Assembly (NCBI GenBank): GCA_000403335.2
Contig: KE159631.1
Location: forward strand, 245,229 to 309,228
Length of the DNA stretch: 64,000 nt
Direction of reading: 5' to 3'
From: Lachnospiraceae bacterium MD335
GTDB lineage: Bacteria > Bacillota > Clostridia > Lachnospirales > Lachnospiraceae
A model generated the notes under the pieces. The model searched no databases, was not told the DNA's origin, and saw only the letters and a list, made by a program, of their open reading frames with translations. Below are positions 25,472-36,000 of the stretch, piece after piece; the first letter of the stretch is position 1; the number at the start of each line of letters is the position of its first letter. The position numbers and the translations under genes were made by a program.

Positions 25472-26740
25472 ATGATTAAAAAAGAAATGATTGCCATGCT
25501 TTTAGCAGGTGGACAGGGTTCGAGACTGGGAGTTCTGACATCAAAAATGGCGAAACCGGCAGTTGCCTTTGGCGGCAAGTACAGAATTATCGATTTTCCC
25601 CTGAGCAACTGTATTAATTCTGGTATTGACACAGTCGGAGTGCTTACACAATATCAGCCATTAAAGTTAAACACGCATATCGGTATCGGTATCCCGTGGG
25701 ATTTGGACAGAAATATCGGTGGTGTGACCATTCTTCCGCCGTATGAAAAGAGCAGTGAGAGCGAATGGTACACAGGCACGGCAAATGCCATATTCCAAAA
25801 TTTAGAATACATGGAAAGCCTGCATCCCGATTATGTGCTCATTCTTTCCGGCGATCATATCTATAAAATGGATTATGAGGTCATGCTTGATTTCCACAAA
25901 GAAAACGGTTCGGAGGTAACAATTGCATCAATGCCCGTGCCGATTGAGGAAGCAAAGCGCTTTGGCATTGTTATCACGGATGAAAATAAGAAGATTGTCG
26001 ATTTTGAGGAGAAACCCGAGAATCCGCGCAGCAATTTGGCTTCTATGGGAATCTATATATTTAATTGGAAAACGCTCAAGGATGCGCTGATTGCAAAAGC
26101 GGACCAGCCGGCGCTTGACTTCGGCAAGCATGTCATACCGTACTGCTTTGACAAGGGCAGTCCGATGTACTCCTATGAATTCAATGGCTATTGGAAAGAT
26201 GTGGGAACGTTAAACTCTTATTGGGAGGCAAATATGGAGCTGATTGACATCGTTCCCGAGTTTAACCTTTATGAGGAATATTGGAAGATTTATACCAAGA
26301 GCGAGACGCTTCCTCCGCAGTATATTTCTGACAGGAGTGTGATTGAGCGCTGTATTATCGGAGAGGGCTCTGAGATTTACGGAAAGGTGTACAATTCCGT
26401 AATCGGCTGCGGTGTGGTTATCGGGGAGGACACGGTTGTGCGCGACTCGATTATCATGAATCAGACTCAAATTGGAAGCGGGTGTGTAATTGAGAAGGCT
26501 ATTATTGACGAATATACAAAGGTTGGCGATAACACCCAGATTGGAACAATGCCTGAGAAGGAAAATGATACAAGACCGGATATTTACAACAATGGGATTG
26601 TGACAATCGGTGAGAAAACCGTAGTTCCCGCAAATGTTAAAATAGGAAAGAATGCGGTTGTTTTTGGAGAAACGATTGCTGCGGATTATGTGGATGGCAT
26701 TTTGGACAGCGGCAGGACATTGATTAAGGTGGGCGATTAA
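25472..26740 (+). CDS. glgC: Glucose-1-phosphate adenylyltransferase
   Basis: 422 residues from ATG 25472 (GGGGTG upstream; an in-frame GTG at 25439 is less likely). The nucleotidyltransferase domain has [14 protein letters not shown] at the start, [11 protein letters not shown] and the substrate-binding region [11 protein letters not shown]. The C-terminal left-handed beta helix has hexapeptide-type repeats ([17 protein letters not shown]). It makes ADP-glucose, the committed step of glycogen synthesis. It is paired with glgD downstream, typical of Firmicutes, where the two probably form one complex. Confidence 0.97.
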   Translation: MIKKEMIAMLLAGGQGSRLGVLTSKMAKPAVAFGGKYRIIDFPLSNCINSGIDTVGVLTQYQPLKLNTHIGIGIPWDLDRNIGGVTILPPYEKSSESEWYTGTANAIFQNLEYMESLHPDYVLILSGDHIYKMDYEVMLDFHKENGSEVTIASMPVPIEEAKRFGIVITDENKKIVDFEEKPENPRSNLASMGIYIFNWKTLKDALIAKADQPALDFGKHVIPYCFDKGSPMYSYEFNGYWKDVGTLNSYWEANMELIDIVPEFNLYEEYWKIYTKSETLPPQYISDRSVIERCIIGEGSEIYGKVYNSVIGCGVVIGEDTVVRDSIIMNQTQIGSGCVIEKAIIDEYTKVGDNTQIGTMPEKENDTRPDIYNNGIVTIGEKTVVPANVKIGKNAVVFGETIAADYVDGILDSGRTLIKVGD

Positions 26741-26791
26741 CATCAAAAACAATTGTTTTTGATGCGGCAAATTTGTGCACGGCACAAATTC
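26741..26791 (+). repeat. Two hairpins between glgC and glgD
   Basis: CATCAAAAAC and GTTTTTGATG form a perfect palindrome around AATT (26741..26764), starting directly after the glgC stop. AATTTGTGC and GCACAAATT pair around ACG further on. They may set the ratio of GlgC to GlgD by partial termination or RNA stability; this is inference. Confidence 0.55.
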
Positions 26792-26822
26792 GCACGTAGT
26801 GGAAAGGATATAGGTTTTTGTT

Positions 26823-27941
26823 ATGAGAGCATTAGGAATAGTTTTGGCAGGCGGAAACAGCAGAAGAATGGGAGCGCTTTCCTATAAGAGGGCGATTTCA
26901 GCGATGCCGATTGCGGGCAGTTATCGAAGCATTGATTTTGTGCTGAGCAATATGTCAAATTCCCATATACAGAAAGTGGCGGTGATTACGCAGTACAATT
27001 CGCGCAGCCTTCACGAGCATTTAAGTTCGTCAAAGTGGTGGGATTTCGGACGAAAGCAGGGAGGGCTTTACACCTTCACGCCGACCGTGACGCCGGACAA
27101 CAGCAACTGGTACCAGGGCACGGCGGACAGTATTTATCAAAATCTTTTGTTTTTGAAAAGAAGCCATGAGCCGTATGTAGTCATTGCAACGGGTGACTGT
27201 GTATATAAGATGGACTTTAACAAGGTTTTGGAATATCACATTGCGAAAAAGGCGGACATTACCGTGGCGGTTAAGGAGATGCCAAGCGACGCAAATGTGG
27301 ACAGGTACGGCGTTGTTCGGATGAACGACGACGGACGGATTGAAGAGTATGAGGAGAAGCCGGTAGTGGCAAAATCAAAGACGGTTTCCTGCGGAATTTA
27401 TGTAATCCGCAGACGGCAGCTGATTGAGCTGATTGAAAAGAGTGCCGAAGAGGGACGCCATGATTTGGTTCAGGACATCCTGATACGTTACAAAGATTTA
27501 AAGAGAATTTACGGATATAAGATTGAGACATACTGGAGAAATATCGCTACTGTGGAAGATTATTACGGTACGAATATGGACTTTTTAAAGAAGGACATTC
27601 GTGACTATTTCTTTAAGCAGTATCCTGATATTTATTCAAAGGTCGATGATTTGCCGCCTGCAAAGTACAATCCGGGCGCGCAGGTAAGGAACAGTTTGAT
27701 TTCTAGCGGCTGCATTATCAATGGGACGGTAGAAAACTCAGTGCTGTTCAAGGAAGTTTTTGTCGGCAACAATTGTACTATTAAAAACTCCATCATTTTA
27801 AATGATGTGTATCTTGGCGATAACACCCACATTGAAAATTGTATTGTAGAGAGCCGCGATACAATAAGAGCAAATTCTCACCATGTTGGCGAGACCGGTA
27901 TCAAGGTTGTCGTCGAGAAAAATGAGAGATATGTTCTGTAA
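26823..27941 (+). CDS. glgD: GlgD, regulatory partner of ADP-glucose pyrophosphorylase
   Basis: 372 residues with the same two-domain layout as GlgC. The nucleotide loop is degenerate (VLAGGNSRRMGALS), and the remaining sequence (ISAMPIAGSYRSIDFVLSN, then YQGTADSIYQNL) matches the GlgD branch. A short left-handed beta helix closes the protein. In Firmicutes GlgD is weakly active or inactive alone and raises the activity of GlgC. It is 82 bases after glgC and in the same direction. Confidence 0.95.
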   Translation: MRALGIVLAGGNSRRMGALSYKRAISAMPIAGSYRSIDFVLSNMSNSHIQKVAVITQYNSRSLHEHLSSSKWWDFGRKQGGLYTFTPTVTPDNSNWYQGTADSIYQNLLFLKRSHEPYVVIATGDCVYKMDFNKVLEYHIAKKADITVAVKEMPSDANVDRYGVVRMNDDGRIEEYEEKPVVAKSKTVSCGIYVIRRRQLIELIEKSAEEGRHDLVQDILIRYKDLKRIYGYKIETYWRNIATVEDYYGTNMDFLKKDIRDYFFKQYPDIYSKVDDLPPAKYNPGAQVRNSLISSGCIINGTVENSVLFKEVFVGNNCTIKNSIILNDVYLGDNTHIENCIVESRDTIRANSHHVGETGIKVVVEKNERYVL

Positions 27942-28009
27942 GCAGTAGAGCCTGCACATAAGATAATGTTAAAATAAGAACGATTTGTAACTAAAGGGGG
28001 ACAAAAAGA

Positions 28010-28291
28010 ATGAGAATAACAGACGTTCGCGTTCGTAAAATTACGAAAGAGGGAAAGATGAAAGCAGTGGTTTCCATTACGCTTGACGATGAATTTGTAG
28101 TGCATGACATCAAGGTAATTGAAGGCGAAAAGGGACTTTTCATTGCAATGCCAAGCAAGAAATCTGCTGACGGCGAGTACAGAGATATCGCTCATCCGAT
28201 TAACTCAAACACAAGAGACACGATTCAGAAGACTATCCTCGAGAGCTATGAGAAGGCGCTCTTGGAGCCTGATGAAGAATTGACAGTTTAG
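28010..28291 (+). CDS. spoVG: SpoVG, RNA/DNA-binding regulator
   Basis: 93 residues, AAAGGGGG upstream. The opening [11 protein letters not shown] and the stretch [20 protein letters not shown], then FIAMPSKK and YRDIAHPIN, identify SpoVG. It is a small conserved regulator that affects septation in sporulation and binds nucleic acids. It is monocistronic with its own terminator. Confidence 0.97.
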   Translation: MRITDVRVRKITKEGKMKAVVSITLDDEFVVHDIKVIEGEKGLFIAMPSKKSADGEYRDIAHPINSNTRDTIQKTILESYEKALLEPDEELTV

Positions 28292-28322
28292 GAAATTGAT
28301 GACATAAGATAAATGTGGGTAG

Positions 28323-28353
28323 AAAGGGCATCCGTTATTTGCGGGTGTCCTTT
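28323..28353 (+). terminator. spoVG terminator
   Basis: AAAGGGCATCCG (28323..28334) pairs with CGGGTGTCCTTT (28342..28353) over 12 positions with two G-U pairs, followed by TTG. Confidence 0.7.
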
Positions 28354-28473
28354 TGTTGACGGCACATATAATTTGTGATACGCTTTAAATATTGAAAAAT
28401 CGCGGATATTGGGATAGAGAGAGGCTTCAAAAAGCATGGAATATGCAAAACGCGGGAGGAAAGAGGAAGGGAA

Positions 28474-29178
28474 ATGAAACGTTACCGGAATGAGTGGAAA
28501 TACCGTGTGCAGGAAGCGGATTTGGCGGTAATTGAGAACCGTATTGCCGCTGTTATGGCTTTGGATTTTCATAGTGGACAATCGGGAAACTATGAGATAC
28601 ACAGCCTGTACTTTGATGATTATAAGGACGCCTGTGCAAAGGAGAATGAGGCGGGAGTGTCACGCAGGTTTAAATACCGAATTCGGTACTATGGAAATGC
28701 ACCGGACGTTTTGAAGCTGGAGCGAAAAGAAAAGCTTGACGGACGCTGCCATAAAGACAGTACGGTTATCACAAAGGAGACATGCCAAAAGATATTGGAT
28801 GGCAGGGCGGACGAGCTGTATTGGGAAACGGATAATCCTTTGCTCAGAAGATTCTGCGCACATATGATGACGCGGCTGTTTGCAGCGAGGGCGATTGTGA
28901 GTTATGAGCGGTCTGCTTATGTGGAGGAGATTACCAATATCAGAATTACACTGGATAAAAATATATCCGTTTCGGACAATATTGATGCATTTTTGTCGGG
29001 GAATTTTATGCGGTATCCGATACAGGAAAAAAGTGAACATGTGCTGGAGGTAAAATTTGATGACATTCTTCCAGGGTATATCAAGGGTATCATAACAAAC
29101 AAGTGTTTAATACAGTCATCTTTTTCCAAATATTATTTGGGGAGATTAAAATTACAGGAAATGAGGAGATTTTCATGA
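28474..29178 (+). CDS. VTC-domain polyphosphate polymerase-like protein
   Basis: 234 residues, GGAAGGG upstream. The whole protein is a VTC catalytic tunnel domain with its basic strands: YRNEWKYRV, IHSLYFDDYKD, RRFKYRIRYYG, LKLERKEKLDGRCHKDS, RAIVSYERSAY, RITLDKNIS and HVLEVKFDD. The family polymerises ATP gamma-phosphate into polyphosphate in yeast; bacterial versions are assumed to do something similar. The stop overlaps the DUF4956 start by four bases. Confidence 0.88.
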   Translation: MKRYRNEWKYRVQEADLAVIENRIAAVMALDFHSGQSGNYEIHSLYFDDYKDACAKENEAGVSRRFKYRIRYYGNAPDVLKLERKEKLDGRCHKDSTVITKETCQKILDGRADELYWETDNPLLRRFCAHMMTRLFAARAIVSYERSAYVEEITNIRITLDKNISVSDNIDAFLSGNFMRYPIQEKSEHVLEVKFDDILPGYIKGIITNKCLIQSSFSKYYLGRLKLQEMRRFS

Positions 29179-29843
29179 ATACATTAGAGAAAGCAATAGA
29201 AAGTATTTTAAATTCCTATACCAGTCAGACAATCGGCACTGCGCAGGTAGTTTCCGTGCTGATTGTGGTATTGGCGCTGGCGTTGTATGAGTTTGTCGTT
29301 TACAGGGTGGTATCACACAGGGCGTTTTATAATAAGTCATTTAATATCTGCATTGTCGTGCTGCCGTTTTTCATTGCCACGATTGTGATGTGTCTGCAGT
29401 CAAACATTGTGATTACGCTTGGTACAATCGGTGCGCTGGCAATCCTGCGGTTCCGTACTGCCGTAAAAGATCCGGTGGACATGTTGTATCTGTTGTGGTC
29501 AGTTCATATCGGGATTGTGTGCGGCTGCCAGCTTTATGAGATTGCGGTTCTGACTTCCCTGATTGTTACGGTGGTGCTGCTTTTGATGAACTATATTTCA
29601 ATTGGAAGAAAGCCGTTCGTATTGGTGTTCCAATGCGCGACGGACAAGGACTTGGAGATTTTGAGCAATATCAGGGAGATTACCTCAAAGTTTCGCATTA
29701 AAAGCAGAAATTACACGGCGCGGGGAATGAATTACGTCATAGAGTTTTCCGTAAAAGATCCGGCGGCGCTCACGGAGCGGTTGAAGGAACTGGAGATTGA
29801 GAAGTTTTCCGTGATTGAGTATGACAGTGAAGACGTGATTTAG
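29175..29843 (+). CDS. DUF4956 membrane protein
   Basis: 222 residues from ATG 29175, which overlaps the VTC gene stop (ATGA). About four membrane helices lie in the first 150 residues (VVSVLIVVLALALYEFVVY, then FNICIVVLPFFIATIVMC, ITLGTIGALAILRF and AVLTSLIVTVVLLLM). RFRTAVKDPVDMLYLLW is a typical signature. A soluble C-terminal ferredoxin-like part follows. DUF4956 proteins are regularly encoded between VTC and CotH genes, suggesting that a membrane complex handles or exports the polymer. Confidence 0.88.
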   Translation: MNTLEKAIESILNSYTSQTIGTAQVVSVLIVVLALALYEFVVYRVVSHRAFYNKSFNICIVVLPFFIATIVMCLQSNIVITLGTIGALAILRFRTAVKDPVDMLYLLWSVHIGIVCGCQLYEIAVLTSLIVTVVLLLMNYISIGRKPFVLVFQCATDKDLEILSNIREITSKFRIKSRNYTARGMNYVIEFSVKDPAALTERLKELEIEKFSVIEYDSEDVI

Positions 29844-29894
29844 GGAACGCCAATGATGAATGGTTCCTGTGCAGTGATAGAATGAAGGTTAGTG

Positions 29895-32363
29895 ATGAAG
29901 AAGAAGATTGGGATTGTGCTGCTGCTTGTTTCGGGTGTTTTGGCAGTATATTTGATGTGTTTTTTTGGGGGAGCTGTCCGGTTTGAGACGCTGTGCGTAG
30001 ATGAGGAGCGCTATCATATGATTACGGACAGCCGCCGCTATGCGAGCGGAGAGGAGCTGTTGGACGAACTTTTTTTTGACGAACAGCAGCTCTTTTTTGA
30101 CGCGTCCTCGGATACGTTTTATTATTCCTTGGAGGAGGACAGCAGGAGTGCATATAATCCGCGTGTGGAGATTCGGGCGGCTGACGGTATGCATGTTGCG
30201 GTGCTGGGAGAGCGGATTTTGCCGGAGGATGTGCGGGCGGCGGAAACGATGCAGCTGATAGCATATAATGAATCGGCGTACCGCGAATATCATCTTGTCT
30301 GCACGACGCTGCCCTTGATGAATATTGAGAGTGATACGCAAATCGGTGACGAGGACGTGCCGGTGCATATGACGCTGTTTGACAACAGCAGGGGCGCGGC
30401 GCAGCGGCTTACGCAGTCGGACGGCGCCATGCATATACGGGGCGGCTCGACGCGGACATATCCGAAAAAGGGATATAAGCTTTCGCTTACGAAAGAGTCG
30501 CTGGGGAACAATGTGCGGCTGAATAAGGTTTCGCTTTTGGGAATGCGTCAGGACGACGACTGGATTTTGTACGCGGCGTACAATGACCCGGAGAAAATCA
30601 GGAACGTTTTTTCGTCGGCATTGTGGAAGAATACCTGTGCGGGAGATAATGCGCTTGGGATTGACAACGGTATGGAATACCGTTATGTTGAGCTGTTTTT
30701 GAATAATGAGTATTGGGGCTTGTATGCACTGGGGTATCCAATTGATGATTTGCAGCTTTCGATTGACGCGTCAAAAAATGAGCGTCTTTATAAAAAGAGT
30801 ACGTGGGACAGTGAGGATTATATGCTGTCGTTGCCGGACGTGGGAGTTGCCGGATATAAGGCGGACGAGGACGCGGATAATGCGTGGTCGCCTTTGAAGG
30901 AGCATTTTGCCGCACTGCATGCGGAGTGGGACAATGCGGAGCGCATGTATGAGGGAATCGACATTGACAATGCGGTTGATATGTATCTGTTTCTGAACCT
31001 GATACAAGGAATTGACCATGTGGGTGTGATTAACAGTCTGTCGGCAAAGAACATGTTTCTTTCGTTTCACAAGAGGGACGGAAGGGAGATTGCACTGTAT
31101 ACGCCGTGGGATATGGATATTACATGGGGATTGCAGTGGACGGGCGACGCGGAAACAAATATGTGCAAGGCATACGGCATTCCGTGCAGTCAGAATACGG
31201 TTTGGGGGCTTGGAAATCTTCCGTCGCTGATTTTAAACGGGGACGATGAGATTTGGAGCCTGATTTTTGAGAAGTATTGGAAGCTGCGGGAGGACTTGTG
31301 GTCGGAGGAAAATCTGAATGCGCTGCTTGACGGCTATGAGGAGGATATTTACGGTTCGGGGGCGTTTTTGCGTGACATGGAACGCTGGGAGAACGGCAGC
31401 TATTGGGATGCGGATAAGGGCTTAACGGATTTTCGCGCGTTTGTCGCTGCGAGACTTCGGGAAACGGACGATTATTACAGGCGCGTGGAGGCGCTTGTTT
31501 CGGGGAAGGATGCAACAACAAATGTTTATATTGTTCGAAGTGCGCAGTATAAGGACTTTTTAAATTCTGATTTTTTGGTGGCGGTGAATGATACGGCGTT
31601 TTTGGAAAACAGCGATTACGTGGACTTTTTGTCGTATATCGGGGTCGATATAAAACGCTTGAAAGACGGTGTGCGGTATGCGGTGGTGCGCGGTGCGGAC
31701 AAAAAGGCGGAATATTTTGAGTCGCTTTCCCTGCCGGAGGGTGTCGATACCTGCATAGGGAATGTGCGGATTGAGGAGGACGCCGAGGCTTCGGGGAGCT
31801 GCCGGATTTTTGTGGATCATGTGCTTTGGCGCACGCTGGATTTGCGCGGGCAGAATGGCGTGGAACTGGTGTTTGATAATCGTGAAACGCAGGAGACACT
31901 GCGGTTTGATTTCTCCAGGGAATATATTATGTGGTCGAAGCTGTGTGAGGACGGCGAGCCTGCGCGGTGGTGTGCGGAGGTCAAAAATAAAGGCTGTGAT
32001 GTTTTGATAGAAATCGTCAATCATGATATGATAAAGGACAAGCGGTTTTTGGCGCTGCTTGAGGAATTTGGCGTGGATACGTCACAGGTTTCGGGGCATA
32101 CGGATTTTATTGCTGTTTCAAATACCGGTGGGGGACATTCAACGATTTTGAACGACAGTCATGTTTCGGGTGCAAGGTTCGATACGGTGGTCGGGGCGTT
32201 CAGTATTTTTTATAACGACGAGGGCGGTTACGGCGTTTATATGGATGGGAACGAGTGTATTTTGGTGCAGCCGCAGGAGAATGAATATGCGGATGTAAGG
32301 GTTTCGGTTTTTTACCGGGAGCCGTATGAAGTGGTTTGGTGCCCGGAATTTTGTTATGATTAG
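29895..32363 (+). CDS. CotH-family kinase-like secreted protein
   Basis: 822 residues from ATG 29895 (GAAGG upstream). An N-terminal membrane anchor or signal (IGIVLLLVSGVLAVYLMCFF) precedes a long extracytoplasmic part. The CotH domain is clear: MHIRGGSTRTYPKKGYKL, LLGMRQDDDWILYAAYND, YVELFLNNEYWGLYAL, and the catalytic-type TPWDMDITWG at about 402. CotH proteins are atypical kinases; in Bacillus CotH phosphorylates spore-coat proteins. The C-terminal 250 residues have no recognised domain. It is third in the VTC-DUF4956-CotH unit. Confidence 0.9.
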   Translation: MKKKIGIVLLLVSGVLAVYLMCFFGGAVRFETLCVDEERYHMITDSRRYASGEELLDELFFDEQQLFFDASSDTFYYSLEEDSRSAYNPRVEIRAADGMHVAVLGERILPEDVRAAETMQLIAYNESAYREYHLVCTTLPLMNIESDTQIGDEDVPVHMTLFDNSRGAAQRLTQSDGAMHIRGGSTRTYPKKGYKLSLTKESLGNNVRLNKVSLLGMRQDDDWILYAAYNDPEKIRNVFSSALWKNTCAGDNALGIDNGMEYRYVELFLNNEYWGLYALGYPIDDLQLSIDASKNERLYKKSTWDSEDYMLSLPDVGVAGYKADEDADNAWSPLKEHFAALHAEWDNAERMYEGIDIDNAVDMYLFLNLIQGIDHVGVINSLSAKNMFLSFHKRDGREIALYTPWDMDITWGLQWTGDAETNMCKAYGIPCSQNTVWGLGNLPSLILNGDDEIWSLIFEKYWKLREDLWSEENLNALLDGYEEDIYGSGAFLRDMERWENGSYWDADKGLTDFRAFVAARLRETDDYYRRVEALVSGKDATTNVYIVRSAQYKDFLNSDFLVAVNDTAFLENSDYVDFLSYIGVDIKRLKDGVRYAVVRGADKKAEYFESLSLPEGVDTCIGNVRIEEDAEASGSCRIFVDHVLWRTLDLRGQNGVELVFDNRETQETLRFDFSREYIMWSKLCEDGEPARWCAEVKNKGCDVLIEIVNHDMIKDKRFLALLEEFGVDTSQVSGHTDFIAVSNTGGGHSTILNDSHVSGARFDTVVGAFSIFYNDEGGYGVYMDGNECILVQPQENEYADVRVSVFYREPYEVVWCPEFCYD

Positions 32364-32463
32364 TTTTTGGAGACTGACGGGCGGAACAGGAATGGAGACG
32401 AATATGTGGTGGTTCGGCATCAAATTTAAGAGACGGAAAACGCAACAGGAGGAGTGTGGGAAA

Positions 32464-33051
32464 ATGAATATTATTGTAGGTCTTGGAAATCCCACGAGGG
32501 AATATGAGAACACAAGGCACAATATCGGTTTTATGGCAATCGACGCGCTTGCGGAGAAATACAATATCAGTGTTTTGGACTGCAAGCATAAGGCGCTGAT
32601 TGGCAAGGGCATTATCAACGGAAATAAGGTTGTGCTTGTGAAACCTTTAACATACATGAATTTGAGTGGTGAGGCAGTGCGCGCCGTCATAGATTATTAT
32701 AAGGCGGACGCGGAGAGTGAGCTGATTGTGATTTATGACGATGTGAGCCTTGACGTAGGACAGCTTCGTATCCGCAAAAAGGGCAGCGCGGGCGGTCATA
32801 ACGGGATTAAGAACATTATCGCGCATTTGGGGCATGATGTGTTTATGCGCATTAAAATCGGCGTCGGGGAAAAGCCTAAGGGATATGACCTTGCGGATTA
32901 TGTGCTTGGGCATTTCAGTAAAGACGAGCTTGGCGTGATGAAGGAAAGTCTTGAAAAGGTTGACGGCGCGGTGAACCTGATGATGGCAGGAGAGGTTGAC
33001 AAGGCGATGAATGATTATAATAAAAAACCGGGCAAGGAGGAGAACGGGTGA
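32464..33051 (+). CDS. pth: Peptidyl-tRNA hydrolase
   Basis: 195 residues from ATG 32464, preceded by AGGAGG; the open frame extends upstream into the CotH gene without another good site. MNIIVGLGNPTREYENTRHN holds the catalytic Asn and His. KPLTYMNLSGEAV, IYDDVSLDVGQLRI and GSAGGHNGIK complete the family pattern. It frees peptides from stalled peptidyl-tRNA. The stop overlaps the mfd GTG start by four bases, as in many Firmicutes pth-mfd operons. Confidence 0.96.
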   Translation: MNIIVGLGNPTREYENTRHNIGFMAIDALAEKYNISVLDCKHKALIGKGIINGNKVVLVKPLTYMNLSGEAVRAVIDYYKADAESELIVIYDDVSLDVGQLRIRKKGSAGGHNGIKNIIAHLGHDVFMRIKIGVGEKPKGYDLADYVLGHFSKDELGVMKESLEKVDGAVNLMMAGEVDKAMNDYNKKPGKEENG

Positions 33052-36000
33052 ATTTATTATTTGCACCTCTGAAGGAGCTTGGCGAATACGAAGAGATTGT
33101 AAAGGGACTGGCGGCAGCAGACGGCAAAGTCAGTATCAGCGGCTGTGTGGATACGCAGAAGCTGCATATGGTTTTCGGTCTTGGCGCGGGGGAAATGTGC
33201 ACGGATTTCGACGTGCGGCTGATTGTGACATACAGTGATATGAAGGCTCGGGAGTTGTTGGAAGACTGCCGGCTTTATTGTCGTGATTCTTATTTTTATC
33301 CGGCAAAGGATTTGATTTTTTATCAGGCGGACATTCACGGCAGACAGCTCTCAAAAGAGCGGCTGGAGGTCCAGCGGCGTATTTTGGAGGGGGCGCCGAT
33401 TACGATTGTGACGACGTTTGCCGCGTTGATGGCGCATCAGGTACCGCTGTCGGTGCTGCAGGAGAATATTATTGAAATCAGCAAAGACAGTGTGATTGAG
33501 GAGAATGCGCTTGCACGAAAGCTTGTGGCGATGGGGTATGAAAAATCGTATCAGGTGGAGGCTGCGGGGCAGTTTTCGATACGCGGCGGCATTGTGGATA
33601 TTTTTGACTTGACGGCGGATAATCCGGTGCGGATTGAGCTGTGGGGCGATACGGTAGAGTCGATTCGTTCGTTTGACGTGCTCAGCCAACGCTCTATTGA
33701 GGAAAATATGACGCATGTGTCAGTTTATCCGGCGACGGAGCTGATTCTCTCCCAAAAAAGTCTTGATAAGGGGTTTCATCAGATTGAGCGGGACTGCAAG
33801 GAGCGGGCGGCGTATTTCCGCAAGAATACGAAGCCGGAGGAGGCGCACCGGCTGGAGCTGTATATTCAGGATTTGAAGGAGCAGGTGACGCAGTTTCAAA
33901 GCTATATCAATTTGGAGAGCTTTCTTGGATATTTTTATGACAATACGATGTCATTTGCGGACTTTTTTGCAGACAGGAAGTGCTGCGTTTACATTGACGA
34001 GCCGCTGCGGGTGGAGGAGCATGCGCGGGCGGTGGAGCTGGAGTTTCGTGAGAGCATGTCGAGCAGGGCGATGGGCGGATATATTCTTCCAAAGCAGCAG
34101 GACGTGCTTTTTGGCGTGCCGCAGATTATGGCGCGGCTTGAGGGAATGCGCGTTTTGGCGCTTTCCACGATGGAGTTTAAGAACTTTGGGTTGCGGTTCG
34201 CAAATCGTTTTTCGGTGAATGCGCGCAATATTTCTTCCTATAATAACAGCTTTCCGGAGCTTGTGAAGGATTTAAAGATTTATAAAAAGAAAGGGTTCCG
34301 CGTTTTGCTGTTGTCGACGTCCGCAACGCGCGCAAAAAGACTTGCCAGCGATTTGATGGACGAGGGGCTTGGTGCGTTTTACACGGAGGACTGTGAGCGT
34401 GCGCAGCAGCCGGGTGAGATTATCACGTATCACGGTTCGGCTCTGAAGGGGTTTGAATATCCGTATTTAAAGCTTGCGGTAATTTCGGAGACGGATATTT
34501 TCGGAAAGCAGCAAAAGAAAAAGAAACGCAAGAAAAGCTTTAGCGGCGGCGTTAAGATACAGGACTTTTCCGACCTCAAGGTGGGCGACTATGTGGTGCA
34601 TGAAAACCACGGGTTGGGCATCTACAAGGGGATTGAGAAGGTTGAGGTTGACAAGGTTGTAAAGGATTATATCAAGATTGCGTACCGTGACGGCGGCAAC
34701 CTTTATATTTTGGCGACGGGGCTTGACGTTATACAGAAGTATGCGGCGGCGGACGCGGCAAAGAAGCCGAAGCTCAATAAGCTTGGCACGCAGGAGTGGG
34801 CAAAGACAAAGTCGCGGGTGAAGACTGCGGTCAATGAGATTGCAAGGGACTTGGTGGAGCTGTATGCGGTGCGGCAGAAGAAGCAGGGCTTTGTGTTCAG
34901 CAAGGATACAGTGTGGCAGCAGGAGTTTGAGGAGATGTTTCCGTTTGAGGAGACGGACGACCAGCTGCTTGCGATTGAGGCGACGAAGAGTGATATGGAA
35001 AGTCCGCGCATTATGGACCGCCTGATTTGCGGCGATGTCGGTTACGGGAAGACGGAAATTGCGATTCGCGCGGCGTTTAAGGCAGTGCAGGACGGAAAGC
35101 AGGTGGCATATCTTGTGCCGACGACGATTCTTGCGCAGCAGCACTACAATACGTTTTTGCAGCGCATGAAGGATTTTCCGGTGACGGTGGAGATGATGTC
35201 GCGGTTTCGGACGGCGGGTGAGATGAAAAAGACCATAGAAGGCCTGAAAAAGGGTATGGTGGATATTGTCATCGGGACGCACAGGCTGCTGTCGGAGGAT
35301 GTGAAGTATAAGGAATTGGGGCTTTTGATTATTGACGAGGAGCAGCGGTTCGGCGTTCGCCACAAGGAGAAAATTAAGCAGATTAAGGATGATGTGGATG
35401 TGCTGACGCTGACGGCGACGCCCATTCCGCGTACGCTGCACATGAGTCTTTTGGGTATCCGCGATATGAGTGTTTTGGAGGAGGCGCCGGGGGAGCGCCA
35501 GCCGATTCAGACGTATGTGATGGAGTATAATGAGGAGCTTGTCCGGGAGGCGGTTTTGCGAGAGCTTTCCAGGGGCGGGCAGGTTTACTATGTCTACAAC
35601 CGCGTGAACAATATTGACGATGTGACGGACCGGATTGCAAAGCTTGTGCCGGAGGCGAATGTGGCATTTGCACACGGGCAGATGAAGGAGCATGAGCTGG
35701 AAAAGATTATGTTTGAGTTTATCAACGGGGAGATTGATGTGCTAGTCTCGACGACGATTATCGAGACGGGGCTTGATATTTCCAATGTCAATACGATGAT
35801 TATTCATGACTCGGACAATATGGGGCTTTCGCAGCTTTATCAGCTTCGCGGAAGGGTAGGCAGGTCGAACCGCACGGCGTACGCGTTTTTGATGTACAAA
35901 AAGGATAAGATGCTGAAGGAAGTGGCGGAGAAGCGGCTGCAGGCGATTAAGGAGTTTACGGATTTAGGCAGCGGCTTTAAGATTGCGATGCGCGACCTTG

